Assembly (NCBI GenBank): GCA_015832175.1 | Contig: WJXW01000008.1 | Coordinates: 1,426,001-1,490,000 of the forward strand | Direction: 5' to 3' | Origin: Paraphaeosphaeria minitans | Lineage: Eukaryota; Ascomycota; Dothideomycetes; Pleosporales; Didymosphaeriaceae | DNA length: 64,000 nucleotides | Part shown: positions 23,075 to 34,131 of the stretch, in pieces | Layout of the letters: every line of letters starts with the position of its first letter | Numbering within the stretch: position 1 is the stretch's first letter | Notes under the pieces: model-generated | Databases searched by the model: none | What the model saw: only the letters and a program-made list of their open reading frames with translations | What the model was told of the DNA's origin: nothing | Program-made: the position numbers and the translations under genes

Positions 23075-23650
23075 ATGTCCGCAATACCCTGCATCACAAC
23101 CATGCCCACCCCCCTCGAAAACCTATTAGCCTCCCTGCACCAAGATGCTTCGGTAACCACCGCCGACATCAACCACAATCTCGCCCACTCCGAGCCATCC
23201 CGCATCGACCTCGCCGCAGACATCATCGCCATATCCCACTTCCTAGACCATGGAAACGAGACGTCAGCCCTACTGCGCGCCCTGCACGCCCTACTCGCCA
23301 TATCCAACTCCGACCTAGAGGCGAAGCTAGCATTCTGGAACGACGTACGCGTAAGAGCGCGACTGCAGAGTCCGATGCGTTGGGAGCGAGGGGTGTCTGT
23401 GCGAGGGGTGGATGCAGATTTTGAAGCAGGCGGGCGCAATTGGTGGCTCGGTAGCGCAGATGCGTCGGTGAGGTCGCGTTTGTTCGCTGTTGTTGGGTTT
23501 CTTGTCGCCCCGGAAGGAAGCAGGAAGTGGCGTGCTGGGGGGTATGATGGGGAAGAGTATGTGTTTCCTGGGAAGGCGCACTATGAGAGTTGGAAGAATG
23601 AGCTTATCGGGCGCTGTAGGGTGAAGAAGGGGGGTTCGAGGTTGGAGTAG
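23075..23650 (+). CDS. hypothetical protein, intact member of a tandem pair
   Basis: Unrecognised single-exon protein of 191 aa, or 182 aa if it starts at the ATG at 23102. The second start is favoured because the decayed copy downstream aligns from that point. It is largely helical at the N-terminus, with AISHFLDHGNETSALLRALH and ALLAISNSDLEAKLAFWNDV. Later comes a hydrophobic core SRLFAVVGFLVAPEGSRKWR and a basic C-terminal tail. There is no signal peptide, clear membrane anchor or catalytic motif. A homologous but broken copy lies 350 bp downstream in the same orientation, so this is one of a duplicated pair. The existence of a diverged homologue supports it as a real gene; no function can be proposed. 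Confidence 0.6.
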   Translation: MSAIPCITTMPTPLENLLASLHQDASVTTADINHNLAHSEPSRIDLAADIIAISHFLDHGNETSALLRALHALLAISNSDLEAKLAFWNDVRVRARLQSPMRWERGVSVRGVDADFEAGGRNWWLGSADASVRSRLFAVVGFLVAPEGSRKWRAGGYDGEEYVFPGKAHYESWKNELIGRCRVKKGGSRLE

Positions 23651-24002
23651 GGATATGTGGACTTTGCGGTCGTGAGGTCTCCAGGAGGATAGTCCCTTTT
23701 CGATGATACAACGGTTGGATTAGATTGAATTGGCGTTGGGAACGTGGTAAAAATTGCAGTACAGAAGCCCTATCTATCCAAAGCCGTGACATGTGTGAGT
23801 TCCACGTAGCTTCAAATATTCACCTGACCAATTCGTGCCATTAGCCAGTTCACCCCATGACTTCAAGGGAAATGAATAATCCAAGCACCACCACGCGAGC
23901 ACCACAATCCTGTTCCATTGAGCAAACCACAGTAACACGAACTACAAACCTCCCCATCCCCTCGTTCCTGCGTGCACGACTACGCACACAGCAAACTCGA
24001 CC
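23651..24002. other. spacer between the intact and decayed copies
   Basis: About 350 bp with no gene. It should contain the 3' end of the intact copy and the former promoter of the decayed copy. Confidence 0.35.
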
Positions 24003-24560
24003 ATGTCTCATACAGGTGGTGTCATTCAGCAACTCCTACTTCCCATACATCAATCCCTCTTACCCGAAACCACCGACGCAGGTCGTCATCCTGAGCACTT
24101 CGAACACACCGGCACCAAAACAGCAGCAGAAATACACTAGATCTCTCGCTTCCTGGACGACAGCAACGAGAAGGCGGCCTTGCTGCGCGATCTGCACACT
24201 TTACTCGCGCTGCCAAATAGAGATCTAGTACCCAGCTCTCCTGGCTCCCACGAGGGACGTGCTCGAGGCGTATCGCTACCAATTGAGCAACGAACACCCG
24301 CAGTCGGGAACTCAGTGTGGGATCGGCGTTGCGGCATCGTCAATATCGTAACGCGGTTATTCGCTGTTGTCGGATACCTGATCGTCCCTGCTGAGGAACG
24401 ACGGCAACGCATGGGAGACGCTGTTGGGGGTGCTTGGTCGAGTTGGACTTGCGCAGGGTGGACATACTTCGAGGCTTGGAGGGAGGATTGCTTGGGCGGT
24501 GTGCGGGGGGATACGGTCCGAGGTAGAAGTGGGTTGGACGGGAAGAATGCTGCGGCGTGA
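24003..24560 (+). pseudogene. decayed tandem paralogue of the 23.1 kb gene
   Basis: Starting at the ATG at 24003 the frame reads a sequence clearly related to the upstream gene. After an in-frame TAG at 24138-24140 comes ISRFLDDSNEKAALLRDLH, which matches ISHFLDHGNETSALLRALH. Further on, TRLFAVVGYLIVPAEERRQR matches SRLFAVVGFLVAPEGSRKWR, and FEAWREDCLGG matches YESWKNELIGR. The middle portion has lost similarity, suggesting further small shifts. The TAG sits where a CAG (Gln) would give a CpA to TpA change. The open part from 24180 could still be translated from an internal ATG, but I regard the locus as a pseudogene. Confidence 0.75.
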
Positions 24561-24935
24561 ACGGTGGGCCGCACAGTTGCGATGATTGTTTCTTGCGCAG
24601 GCAAGAAGTGGAAGCAAGCAGCTAGGGACACATGTCACAGGCAGCCGAAAACCTAGTAAAGGATGTGTAGAGTTGATGGGGGGCGTAGGAAGGGCTTAGA
24701 AGGGGTGTCTAGGGATGCGTGTGGATAACGACGAAGTAGTATTGAATAGCGGCATGGAACCTGAGCACCGAGGCTGGGAAGTGGAACAGTATCTTTTCAT
24801 ATCTCATTATCGTGAGAAATCAGCGAGTCATCGCCGTAAATACCGTGACAGTACTCATGTCTTCAGAGCGGTTGGTTGCAACTGCACCCACGGGAAGAGT
24901 TCCAAACAGCGGAGCCAATCTCTTCCAGCCACCAC
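24561..24935. other. intergenic, no gene recognised
   Basis: About 375 bp between the decayed copy and the convergent hypothetical gene. Nothing recognisable. Confidence 0.35.
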
Positions 24936-25643
24936 TCACTCCCACGACGCCTTCTCATCCCACTCGCCATCGTCACTCTCACTCTCCAACGCCTTTGTCT
25001 TCTCCCCCGCCAGCCTTTTCATCTCCTTCTCCTCCTTCTCCTTCCTGATCTGCTCGTGCACCTCCTCGCACGACTTCCGAAACTCATCCTTCACCGCCAT
25101 CCACTTGGCACGAGCCCACATCACCGGCTCCTTCCAGATGCGGATCTTGAACGCACTCTCGTATACCTTATCCCAAGACCCCGTAAGCAAAATATCGCAC
25201 TTGACCTTTTCGCCGTCCGCGTTGGTGTTCTTGACCACGGCCTTGACGACGCCGTTCTTCATGTATAGGTCCATGATCTCGTTGAAGTGCGCGCCGTCGG
25301 TGCCCCAAATGCAGCGCATGGTGGGCTTTCCGCCGGGAGGGATGTAAGCCATGACGGGAGCTTTGGCACCGCGGGAGAAGAGCGAGCGCGACGAGTGGAG
25401 GTAGAGGCCTGTATGGACAGGGCGGGCGCCGGGCACGATGGACTTGTTTACCTCTTTGACATGGTCTACGTTGATTGATTTGAGGGGATGCGGGTGAAAA
25501 TAGACGTGGAGCCTGTCGGGGCGGGGCTTGGTGGAGCTGTCCTTGGTGGCAGCCTTGGAGGTGCTCTTGGAGCTGCTCTTCGCGTTGGAAGCCGGAGCAT
25601 GGACGCGGGTCTGAGCTGGCACGGTGGGCTTGGAGTCCGGCAT
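24936..25643 (-). CDS. hypothetical protein with acidic coiled-coil C-terminus
   Basis: Unrecognised single-exon protein of 235 aa. The first 40 residues are low-complexity Ser/Lys/Thr/Ala. Residues about 42-190 look like a folded domain with alternating hydrophobic strands, containing RLHVYFHPHPLKSINVD, YIPPGGKPTMRCIWGTDGAH and VKCDILLTGSWDKVYESAFK. From about 185 a charged helical segment (EFRKSCEEVHEQIRKEKEEK) leads to an acidic end. There is no signal peptide or membrane segment, so it is probably intracellular. Uniform codon quality across the length and a clean ATG support a real gene. Confidence 0.6.
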   Translation of the reverse strand: MPDSKPTVPAQTRVHAPASNAKSSSKSTSKAATKDSSTKPRPDRLHVYFHPHPLKSINVDHVKEVNKSIVPGARPVHTGLYLHSSRSLFSRGAKAPVMAYIPPGGKPTMRCIWGTDGAHFNEIMDLYMKNGVVKAVVKNTNADGEKVKCDILLTGSWDKVYESAFKIRIWKEPVMWARAKWMAVKDEFRKSCEEVHEQIRKEKEEKEMKRLAGEKTKALESESDDGEWDEKASWE

Positions 25644-26478
25644 CTTCAGAATTTTAGCTTGCTCTGTGTCACGGGAGCAGATCTGGAATTTGTCTCCGCT
25701 ATTAATTGCTCCGAGTTGTGCGAACCTCTGAGGGTACGGTAGACTCTAAGACAGGTACCGACTTACATTGTATCGAAAGCGCGATGGAGGTGGCAGTGTG
25801 AATATATCTGGGCGGGGCAGCTGGTTTATATACCGTTGCAAGAAGCCGCTAGCCTAGTTCGTCAAGGATGAAAGTGAACGAACCTGTGGTGCCCGAGTTG
25901 AAATCCGAAGCTTGGGTCCTCACTGAGGCCTCGCAGAGTGAGGGTCGAGGAACACCAGCTATCTGGCAGTTGAATATATAGAGCTGCGGGTCATGTGATT
26001 CTAGTCAGTTGCGATACGCTCAACATTTTGCTCGCGGCCGATCGATTTGACATTACGGGGTTTGTCGGGAACGTGATGATTATTGTTTGACGTCTGAAGC
26101 GAGTCTGGCACTGCTATTGGGCTAGCTCTTAATCGCGTCCATCCGTGCGGTCGCGTCGTATGAGCGTTGCCCGCAGCATGCATGGCATTCACAACAATAA
26201 GATGTCGAGAGCTCGAAGGAGAAGTTGAGCATAGGCGACTGCATCCTCCATGCGAGATTATGATACGCAAAGCGAATCTGCCGGGCCGTCAATAGAGATT
26301 ATACTCAAGGTGATGACCGGAAAAGAAAATCGTGTTGAGCATCCAGTAACGAACCAGGAGGTGCTCGATGTAATCCAAGTCAGGATACCGCCGCAACCCT
26401 CATCGTACACGAAACGGACGCCGAAACAGTATCTCACAGGACCCTCAAAAAGAAAGCCGAAGCCAAAAGGTCTAGGGT
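25644..26478. other. intergenic, no gene recognised
   Basis: About 830 bp. Frames at 26001-26270 and 26250-26546 are short; the latter overlaps the 3' end of the next gene on the opposite strand. No element recognised. Confidence 0.35.
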
Positions 26479-28762
26479 TTAATTCACACCCGATAGTGCA
26501 GGTAGATCCCGCATCTCTTTCTGCATCTCCCAAACCAGGCCCATAAAATCTCTCTTCTCTGCCTCGCTCGCAAACTCGATCCGCGCGCCCGTGACCATCT
26601 TCTTCTTGTCAACACCCTCGCCCCTGTTTTTCCCCTCTGCAATGACGCTGTCTTTCTTCCCACTGCCCTTACCCTCTAGCGGGACCCGCAACCCTTTCAC
26701 TTTCACTTCGCGACCGCCGTCGTCTTTCACGCGGATGGGCGTGTTAGCCGAGTTGAGGTAGAACGCCAGGTAGCCGTTACGGAACTGCGGGCTAAAGTGG
26801 ATGAGGACGATGATGGCTAGCGTGTCGTTGTCTTCCCAGATGCGCAGATTCTCCATGCCGCACATTTGCTCGGCGTATGAGAAGGCACCCGAAAGGCCTT
26901 CGTGGATACGCAAGGTCTTGGAGGTGCGGTAGGTGGCGAGGAGTGTGCGGCCCATTAGTTCATTTTGGAACAGCGCTGCGCCTGACACACTGTTAACTTG
27001 ACATAGGGTTAGTGTAGGGATAAAGCTTACTATGTGCGGACTCGAAAACATAGTTGATCCAGGTCGTCTTTGCAGTCATAAGTACGCGCTGTCCATACTG
27101 AACATCGTGGAACTTGAGCTCGCACGGCACGGTCACAGAGACTTTCTCCGGGCTAAAATAGCTCGAGTAAGGGACGTACATCTCACCGTCCACCATCTTG
27201 AGCTCCAGCCTGACAGTGTTGTCTTCACTGAAAACCCATATCGAAGTCATCATGCGGATGTCGTGTTTCGCATCGGCCATCGCCTCGCGCTTCCGCACGA
27301 CAGCAATACGACACTCTTGGCAAGCCTCCACCATCTCAACATCGTGAGAGCCCTCGTCGGAAGATGCCTTTAGCACATATTCGACTGTGGTGCCGCGGCT
27401 GAATATAGTCAGTCACATGAACGTGGTGAATGGGTTAGTTGACGTGATTGTGGCAGCAGAATACGAGACATGTGGCTTACACGTCGCATAAGATAGCCGC
27501 ATGCCGGAACGCCACTTTCTTGAAATCTTCTTTCTGAACCAATGTCATCGAGCTTCGATGCAATTTTTTGATTTCTGATCCTGCAGATTGAGATTGTCGG
27601 CCGAGACTTAGCCCTGACATTAAAGACGCTGTTTCAGCACCAGCCTCAGTATCTGGCAAAGGGGGAAGCGTCATCGCGGGCGGTGGTAGCATGGGCGAAA
27701 GCACCCCAGAGTCTGGTCTGAAGCGCGCCTCTCGGTTTGTTACCAACCTGGCAAGGTTGGTGGATTTTGTGGAAGGTTGAAGAGACAAGTAAGCGTATCG
27801 GAGTGGAGTTTTCGAGTCGTGGTTGGAGTCTCCATCGGAGGACGCTACACTGCCAGAATATCGTGATCCAGGGCCACCAAAACTGAATTCGGGGATCCGT
27901 TTCCGAGTTGTGGCCGGCGATGCAGGCGCGGAAAGCTCTAGGGAACCAAATGAGGGGGGCAGAGATTGAGGACGGTTACTATGTAAGCTTTGTCCAGCGG
28001 CATATAAGTCTGATGCCAAATAGTTGCCTGCAGAGTATTGAGATGGCCGAAGCTGAAGGATGTTTGGGGAGCCGGCCATAGTATTGGGCGTAGGCGGAAA
28101 GTGTGACCGGCTTGCGATGTCTCTAACGATACGATTGGCTTCATCAAGTTGCTGACTGAGGGTACGTGTTCGATGTTGAATGCTGTCTACCTGTTCAGCA
28201 ATCGGGTCAACGACGCATTCGAGCTGGGTTATCGATTTGCTACACCAATTAGCGAAGGTTGAGCGTGCCGGAAACCGATGCCACCAAAGTACCTCTGCAG
28301 TGCACGCATTGTGAGAGTAATGGTGCTTGCGTGCATTTGGAGCAGAAATCGCAAGTTCTGCAGGTTTCCTCCGTCTGTAGTCCACATCATGATCTTATAC
28401 TGTGCCAGGACCATGTCACTCCATGATCTTTCAACCGCAAACCCTCCCGAGTTGCGCGTTTTCTTGACGACTTGGTACTGGTCCAGCAGAGATTCCAGAT
28501 CGTGAACCGCTCGCGAGCAGGAATTGACAATAGTGGCAAATCCATGTTCAGTTTTGGCGTCTGCTTGTTTCAGCAGGCTATCGTCGGACTCGTCGAACAG
28601 AGCCTCGGCAAGCAGCTTTAGAGCTTTGGCAAGGGCATTGATCTCCACCTCGACATCCTGGAACTCGGTTGGTGCGTGGGTCCGACCCGCAGTGAACGCA
28701 CGACCGACCCTCCAAGCCGTTTGGGAGAGTAGCAATATATCCCCGATACTGGGGACCGTCAT
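26479..28762 (-). CDS. hypothetical protein with fungal-type N-terminal helical domain
   Basis: Four exons on the minus strand, 28762-28293, 28239-27481, 27398-27031 and 26996-26479, join in phase to 704 aa. The first about 150 residues (IGDILLLSQTAWRVGRAF, then EFQDVEVEINALAKALKLLA) resemble the helical N-terminal domain found at the front of many fungal NLR-like, ankyrin and regulatory proteins. A Ser/Pro-rich linker follows (about 190-390). The C-terminal part has two strand-rich segments, one with TTVEYVLKASSDEG and CQECRIAVVRKRE, the other with RTSKTLRIHEGLSGAFSYAE and a final helix. No NACHT, ankyrin, kinase or other effector module is present. The last intron would be only 34 bp, which is very short even for fungi, although it has a CTAAC branch-like word. 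Confidence 0.7.
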
Positions 28763-30159
28763 CCTGGGAGCCGGTGCAGCATGGACGGGCCACTGCGGAA
28801 CACGTGCAAACTGAACAGGGGTGGCCGTGATGATCTGGATAGCTGCTGCTGGGGCGTTTCAGTGAATCTGGAGAGCAACAAAGAGGATCAGACGGTCGGA
28901 GGGGCGCGATATACGTAGGTGAAAGTTGCGTGGGGGCATGGGGATGGCGAGCCTCGTCTGGCAGCCTTGGGCCGTGGGAGCTCTCGACGCCTCTGCAAGG
29001 CTGGTCTCCATTCTGACGGTCAGGGTGATTTTGACCGATGTTTGAGGTTGAGCTGCGGTGGAGTGCGGGCCGAGATGTTGGGAACAGGCGGGTGACACGT
29101 GGGGTTAAGAGGAGATCACCATTGGTGTTCTTGGGGAGCACTTGGCTGCAGTGGTTAGGGCGCAGCCTCCAGCGAGCATGGTGGTCCTATTTTATTCGCA
29201 CTTTGGGCCGCAGATGGATTGCGCCTACGTGCGGCGATACCAATACGATCGGGCCAGCAGGTAGTTTTACACGTTGGGCTACAGGTCTTGCAAAAGCCAC
29301 ACGCCACACGCCATGCGGCTAGGCGTGCGGTATCCATTAAATTGCATGCACAAGTGTACACGTTCGCAGCGCGCTCCACCGGCGGACTGCTGCTGCGCAG
29401 GCAAAAGAAAGGGGAGAACCCTACAGTTGAGACAGACAAGGCCCTGCCGCATATGTTCCCCTTTATAGATGCCCTATACATGCCCTATACATGGCCCATG
29501 ATGCCAATTGCGCCGGATGATGATGGTACGGTAATATACAACGGGCGACACGCCCTCGGAGCCCAACAGAGGTATGCCAGTTCGGGACGGTTACGCATCT
29601 ACGCAAGAGGAGAGAAGAGTCTGTGTTGCCGTCAGCCTTCACCGCTTTGTAGCCCGCGGCCCGAAGACACTCACCGGATGAGCGACGGCCTCGGCTCGCT
29701 GCGAGAGTAACCGAGATACAGGATCAACGGAAGGTAGCCGTAGTGGATCGCGACGCGGGAGACATCGATGATGCGGGCGATGCGCTCCTGAGTGAGGGTC
29801 AGTCCGGTTGTCATTGGAGGCGCGGCAGTGGACGGACCTTGGATTCCTCTGAGAGCTGGAACATGGTGGCTATGGTGGAAGAAGCGGCGACGTGTGCAGG
29901 ATGTCTGGGGGTGGGGGTGCGGTGTGATGGCGTCGCGTTGTGATGGACGAGGAGCTCATCCCAAACCAACATGAAAGTTTCGCGGAGCTTGCGCACGTGC
30001 CGTCGCGTCTGCCAAGCCGCTACATGCGGAGAGGTTCAATTTTCGAGCTCGTCGACGACAACAACCCGCAACCACTACCTCGTCTTGCGTATACGTGCCA
30101 CGAGCAGCGCATCACTACTCTCCGACCAGCAGGCAGACTCCAAGCCGCCCACCTTGATC
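28763..30159. other. divergent intergenic region, hypothetical gene / SF3B4
   Basis: About 1.4 kb between two divergent genes. Several medium open frames overlap on both strands (for example 29219-29710) without domains. The region must include both promoters. Confidence 0.35.
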
Positions 30160-31118
30160 ATGGCAGGCCCCGCCGCGCGCCACTGGTATGCATCGCAACT
30201 TCCGCAACTGCCTTGTGCTTGCTGACTTTAGGCAGGGAACAGAACAAGGAAGCCACCGTCTACGTCGGCAACATCCACGAAGATGTGACGCAGCAGCTTC
30301 TGACCGAGCTCATGAACCACCACGGCCGCGTGCGCACCATCAACATGCCCGTCGACCGTGTCAACAGCAAGCACCAGGGCTTCGGTTTCGTCGAGTTTGC
30401 GACCGAGAGCGATGCCGAGTACGTCATCTCCATCCTCAACGGCACGCGCCTCTACAACAACGCCATTCGGATGAATAAGGCCTCTGCAGACAAGGCAAAG
30501 AGCGTCGAGGTTGGCGCGGAGCTGTTCATCGGCAACCTGGATCACGGCGTCGACGAGAGATCGCTGTACGACACATTCCTGCGTTTTGGCCAGCTCATCA
30601 ACGCCCCAAAGATTGCGCGCGACGAGTTGGGATTATCCAAGGGCTACGGTTTCGTTTCCTATGCCGACTTTGATGCCTCGGACGCAGCCATCACAAACAT
30701 GCACGGCCAGTACATGCAGGGCAAGCAGATATCCGTGCAATATGCGTACAAGAAAGACGGTCAGGGCGCGCGCCACGGAGACGACGCAGAGCGTTTGCTC
30801 GCAAAACAAGCGAAGGCGCACGGTGTTGCACCCGCTGTGCAGCCCCTTCCCGCCCATCTCTTCCAGGCACCTCCCCCACAGGCTCCTACAGGACCCCGTG
30901 GTGCGCCTGGCATGCCCAGCACACCAAACGCCTACGCAGGACCTCCCCCGCGGGGCCCACCCCAAGTTCCGCCGCCCTCTCTTCCACCGCTGCCATCTGG
31001 CCTGCCTGCGAGGCCTCCTAGCGGTGCTCCGCCCACCAATTTTTACCCTCCACCGCCCGGTTTCCCTGGTGGTCCTCCCCCGGCTTTCGCACAGCCTCCA
31101 CCTGGTTTTGGAAGATAG
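30160..31118 (+). CDS. HSH49: splicing factor 3B subunit 4 (SF3B4/Hsh49)
   Basis: U2 snRNP protein of the SF3b complex, which contacts pre-mRNA near the branch site. Two exons, 30160-30185 and 30236-31118, give 302 aa. The short first exon yields MAGPAARHW, joining to EQNKEATVYVGNIHEDVTQQ, the characteristic N-terminus of the family. RRM1 spans about residues 15-93 with RNP2 VYVGNI and RNP1 GFGFVEF. RRM2 spans about 102-181 with LFIGNLD and GYGFVSY, and contains LYDTFLRFGQL. The C-terminal third is a Pro/Gly-rich tail rich in PPP and PPGF, as in orthologues. The acceptor at 30235 was chosen because the alternative AG at 30231 breaks the frame. A longer continuous frame upstream of 30160 reads through the intron and is not used. 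Confidence 0.95.
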
Positions 31119-31890
31119 ATGTACAACAACCCAACATGCATGGAACGGCGTTCTGGACTTTGACTAGATGAATGAGATACCCAATCAGAATTATTTGAAC
31201 TACAACGCTTCCCATGCTCGGATACGGTGAATTGGGATACATCCGGGCTAGTGTTGAAGGTAATGCGGACGAAAAGAAGCTGATGCCCTGGACTAGTTCC
31301 GCGTGAAGTGTTCAGAAGTCGGCACAATTGCCGCAAAAACATGTTTAGCAATTGCACCTGATGGGCGAGAAGAGATGGGATGATGTGGCAACCGTCATGG
31401 TCTGAAGTCAAGAATGACATGTACGTGTTGTGCATGCGGTGGGTTGATAGTACTGCCAGATCAGGCAACGCAAATACAACTAAATCAGAAAAACTCTCTT
31501 TGAACGAGAAATATACAGTGTCGTTTAAAACGTTACAACAGTCTCACATCTCGCAACTACAACCACCATAGACGCGCCAACTTCTCCGCTCCGTACGGTC
31601 CACCTGGTGTGTTGATGTATGGGAGATGGAGAGGATTCAGTCTGATGACGTCTACACCGAGCGTCTATCGCTCCACATCCACGCGGATGCTCGGCCAGCC
31701 TCTTCCCCATACTGCTCTCATTGAGGCTGCGAGAATCTTTCTGCTAAAGGACAATGAGTGGGCGCGATACGTACTCATTACATGTTGTATATAAGAGATG
31801 TATGGACCAAGGCGAGGAAGTCTCTACCTTGGGTATCCAACGCTTCGTCCGCCTGATATTCGTTCAAGTATTTGATCATGATTAACAACT
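31119..31890. other. intergenic, no gene recognised
   Basis: About 770 bp after SF3B4. It should contain that gene's 3' untranslated region. No other gene is supportable. Confidence 0.35.
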
Positions 31891-32840
31891 ATGCCACATA
31901 CTACACCCACTCATCGAGAGATACGGAATGTCGCCCTCTCATACGATGTGGGGCGATTGGCGCATCATGGGCAACGCTCTTCCTTGCCCAGGACCTTAAT
32001 GTCAGTGTTTACGATATCAATCCTTCAGCGAAATATCCCTCCACAAAGTCACGGCAATCTCACTTCCAGCATTGAAGTCGTTGGGCCTTCGCAAAAAAAA
32101 TCCGCGAAAGTAGACAACATCAAATTCACGACCGATGTTGAAGAAGCACTCCGCAACGCCGACTTCGTGCAAGTTCACGGACCGGAACGATTGGACTTCA
32201 CGCAAAGTCTCTTCACAGAAATCGCGAAACACTTCCGTGGGGATGTCATCATCGCGACTAGCTCTATCGGGCTGATGGACTCGAAGATCCAAGAGGGTAT
32301 GCCGGCAGAATCAAAACCAGAGCGATGTGTGGCCGGCCACCCGTTCAACCCTCCTCCTCTCATCCACCTAGTCGAAGTGGTTGGCGGTCAGCTCACAACA
32401 ATATCCACCATCGAGCTAACCCTGCAATTCTACGAAAACGTCGGGGAGATGCCGACATACGTGCAGAAAGGGGTTCCCGAGCATATCGCGCATCGTCTGC
32501 AGGCGGCGCTATTCCGCGAGAGCTTCCACATCGTAAAGAATGACACATATACTGTGAAGGACATTGATGAGGCGATGGCGTACGGTGGGGCCCAGAACAT
32601 CAATGCACCTGGCTCGCGGTGAAGGTAGAGTCGAACATATGGCGAATCATCTGCTGCTGCCGATGACGACGTGGTGCTCTCAAGAAGATCCCGTGATAGA
32701 TGAAGACCTGAAGAACAAGTGGGTGGCGCGTACCCTGCACTCCGTGAACGGCAGGAAAATAACGTCGAATCGTCCGGGCAAAGAGACGACGAGATTGTGC
32801 AGTTGCTTAATGGGCGGATAGAAACGGAAGCAGAGGCTGA
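31891..32840 (+). pseudogene. 3-hydroxyacyl-CoA / L-carnitine dehydrogenase-like pseudogene
   Basis: Clear remnants of an NAD-dependent 3-hydroxyacyl-CoA dehydrogenase family enzyme of the carnitine dehydrogenase type, split over all three plus frames. The Rossmann start reads RNVAL in one frame, then CGAIGASWATLFLAQDLNVS and VYDINPS in another. The next piece, SLPALKSLGLRKK, is in a third frame. From about 32100 the frame is long and good: DNIKFTTDVEEALRNADFVQ, VIIATSSIGLMDSKI and CVAGHPFNPPPLIHLVEVVG. At about 32580-32600, after DIDEAMAYG, it shifts again to reach GPRTSMHLARGEGRVEHMAN. Shifts lie near 31945, 32020, 32095 (in a run of eight A) and 32590. The enzyme cannot be made as it stands. 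Confidence 0.85.
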
Positions 32841-33260
32841 AGTCGAGAAGGAGTCCAAACGACTCTTCATCCTCGAAACCGACCCTCTCAAAACTTCCAA
32901 ACGCTCCCGGGGGCATCAAGTCATGCGACACCAACGCCTCAGACCTGCGCACCGTCTTCCAAAACGTTAGGACTCTCCTGGATGGTACCACCGTCGACTA
33001 AGACCGCAAGTTCATGTACTGGACCAACATGGGCATCTCTCCAAGCAGGAACTCCAGCTCCGAGCGTTCAGGCATTGTGGCGTCAGGCACACGGCGTGCA
33101 TACGCCCAAGCAGATTACCGCTGCGCTTCTCAGCCGCAAGCTTTACCGGTGTGGCCGAGCTTGGTGATCCGACGGGTGTCACGCTTGCCTGAGAGCGATA
33201 GCGGGGTTGGAAGCAGCTGGGCAGTGCGCACCGCTGCTACAAGTATTCACGTATTACAAT
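32841..33260 (+). pseudogene. YWTD/NHL-type beta-propeller protein remnant
   Basis: Immediately after the dehydrogenase remnant the frames read RLFILETDPLKTSKRSR. After a one-base shift in a G run near 32913 they read IKSCDTNASDLRTVFQNVRT, LLDGTTVD, an in-frame TAA (32999-33001), then DRKFMYWTNMGISPS. A third frame continues with GVHTPKQITAALLSRKLYRC. These are the repeating blade motifs (YWTNMG, HTPKQIT, KLYxC) of fungal proteins related to low-density-lipoprotein-receptor YWTD or SMP-30-like propellers. Only about one third of a propeller remains, so this is both truncated and broken. Confidence 0.7.
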
Positions 33261-34131
33261 GTTCGATCGACTCACTGATGACTTCACTTTGAGCTCTTTC
33301 AAGCCGTCGCATCGACGTTAGCAATTTCTACTTCTCGCTTCTTATCATGGAATGAGCTGAATGACTCCATGCAGCAGCCCAAAAGTCAGCAATACTAGCT
33401 TAGGTCAGAGATATCGTCTCATTCTCCAAACCAAGGGGCACGCACGTTGGCTACCGTGCTGCAGGCTTCATGTGCAAGTCTGAGCGATTTGGAGTTTGCT
33501 CCGCGAGAGGTATTCATTGTGTCAAAGATGATCACGTCAGATCGCATAACCCGCTGACAATCAGGAGCATTTATCAAAAAGGTGTTTGGGAGCCCTTCGG
33601 ACTCAGCAAAACATCTTGCGGCTGAAGACTTATTCACTCGACGGACTCTTCAGCCACAACACCGCGATGTGACAGCTTCTACTTAAGGTCTCCTTTCATC
33701 CGTCTCCTTGTCTACAATTGGGATATCTGCATCAAGGGGTCACATCTGCCCGGAGATTGGTCAAATGACAGGTGCAAGCCAGGATGGCAATCCCATGAGG
33801 GAGAACAGTACGAAAGATTCGTGCCCGCTTGCTTGTGGAACCATGACACATCCAAAATAAGTTGCGATGCCTCCAGATTCAGTTTATGCTCGTAAGACTT
33901 CGTTTTCTATTGGGCAGCCGCGCAGCCCTGGACGCAGCTGAGTCTGGCTCGGATAAACACAATCGCAGCATCTTTATTCTTATCGCATATCAAGCAATGT
34001 AGGACGGCGAGGCGAGCGCGGCCGAGCCGTTGAATATCTTCAACTTCGAGTCGTACGTTGCTTCATATCTTAACCTTCTAACATGAACGTCAGTATTCTC
34101 TCAGACCAAAGGCGCGTTTTTGCAAACCCGA
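33261..34131. other. intergenic, no gene recognised
   Basis: About 870 bp between the decayed genes and the membrane-protein gene. A 72-codon minus-strand frame at 33419-33637 has no domain. Nothing else recognised. Confidence 0.35.

Noticed and set aside
29940..30159. 73-codon N-terminal extension of the SF3B4 frame
   Set aside because: The family N-terminus (RHWEQNKEATVYVGN) is reproduced only by starting at 30160 and splicing 30186-30235.
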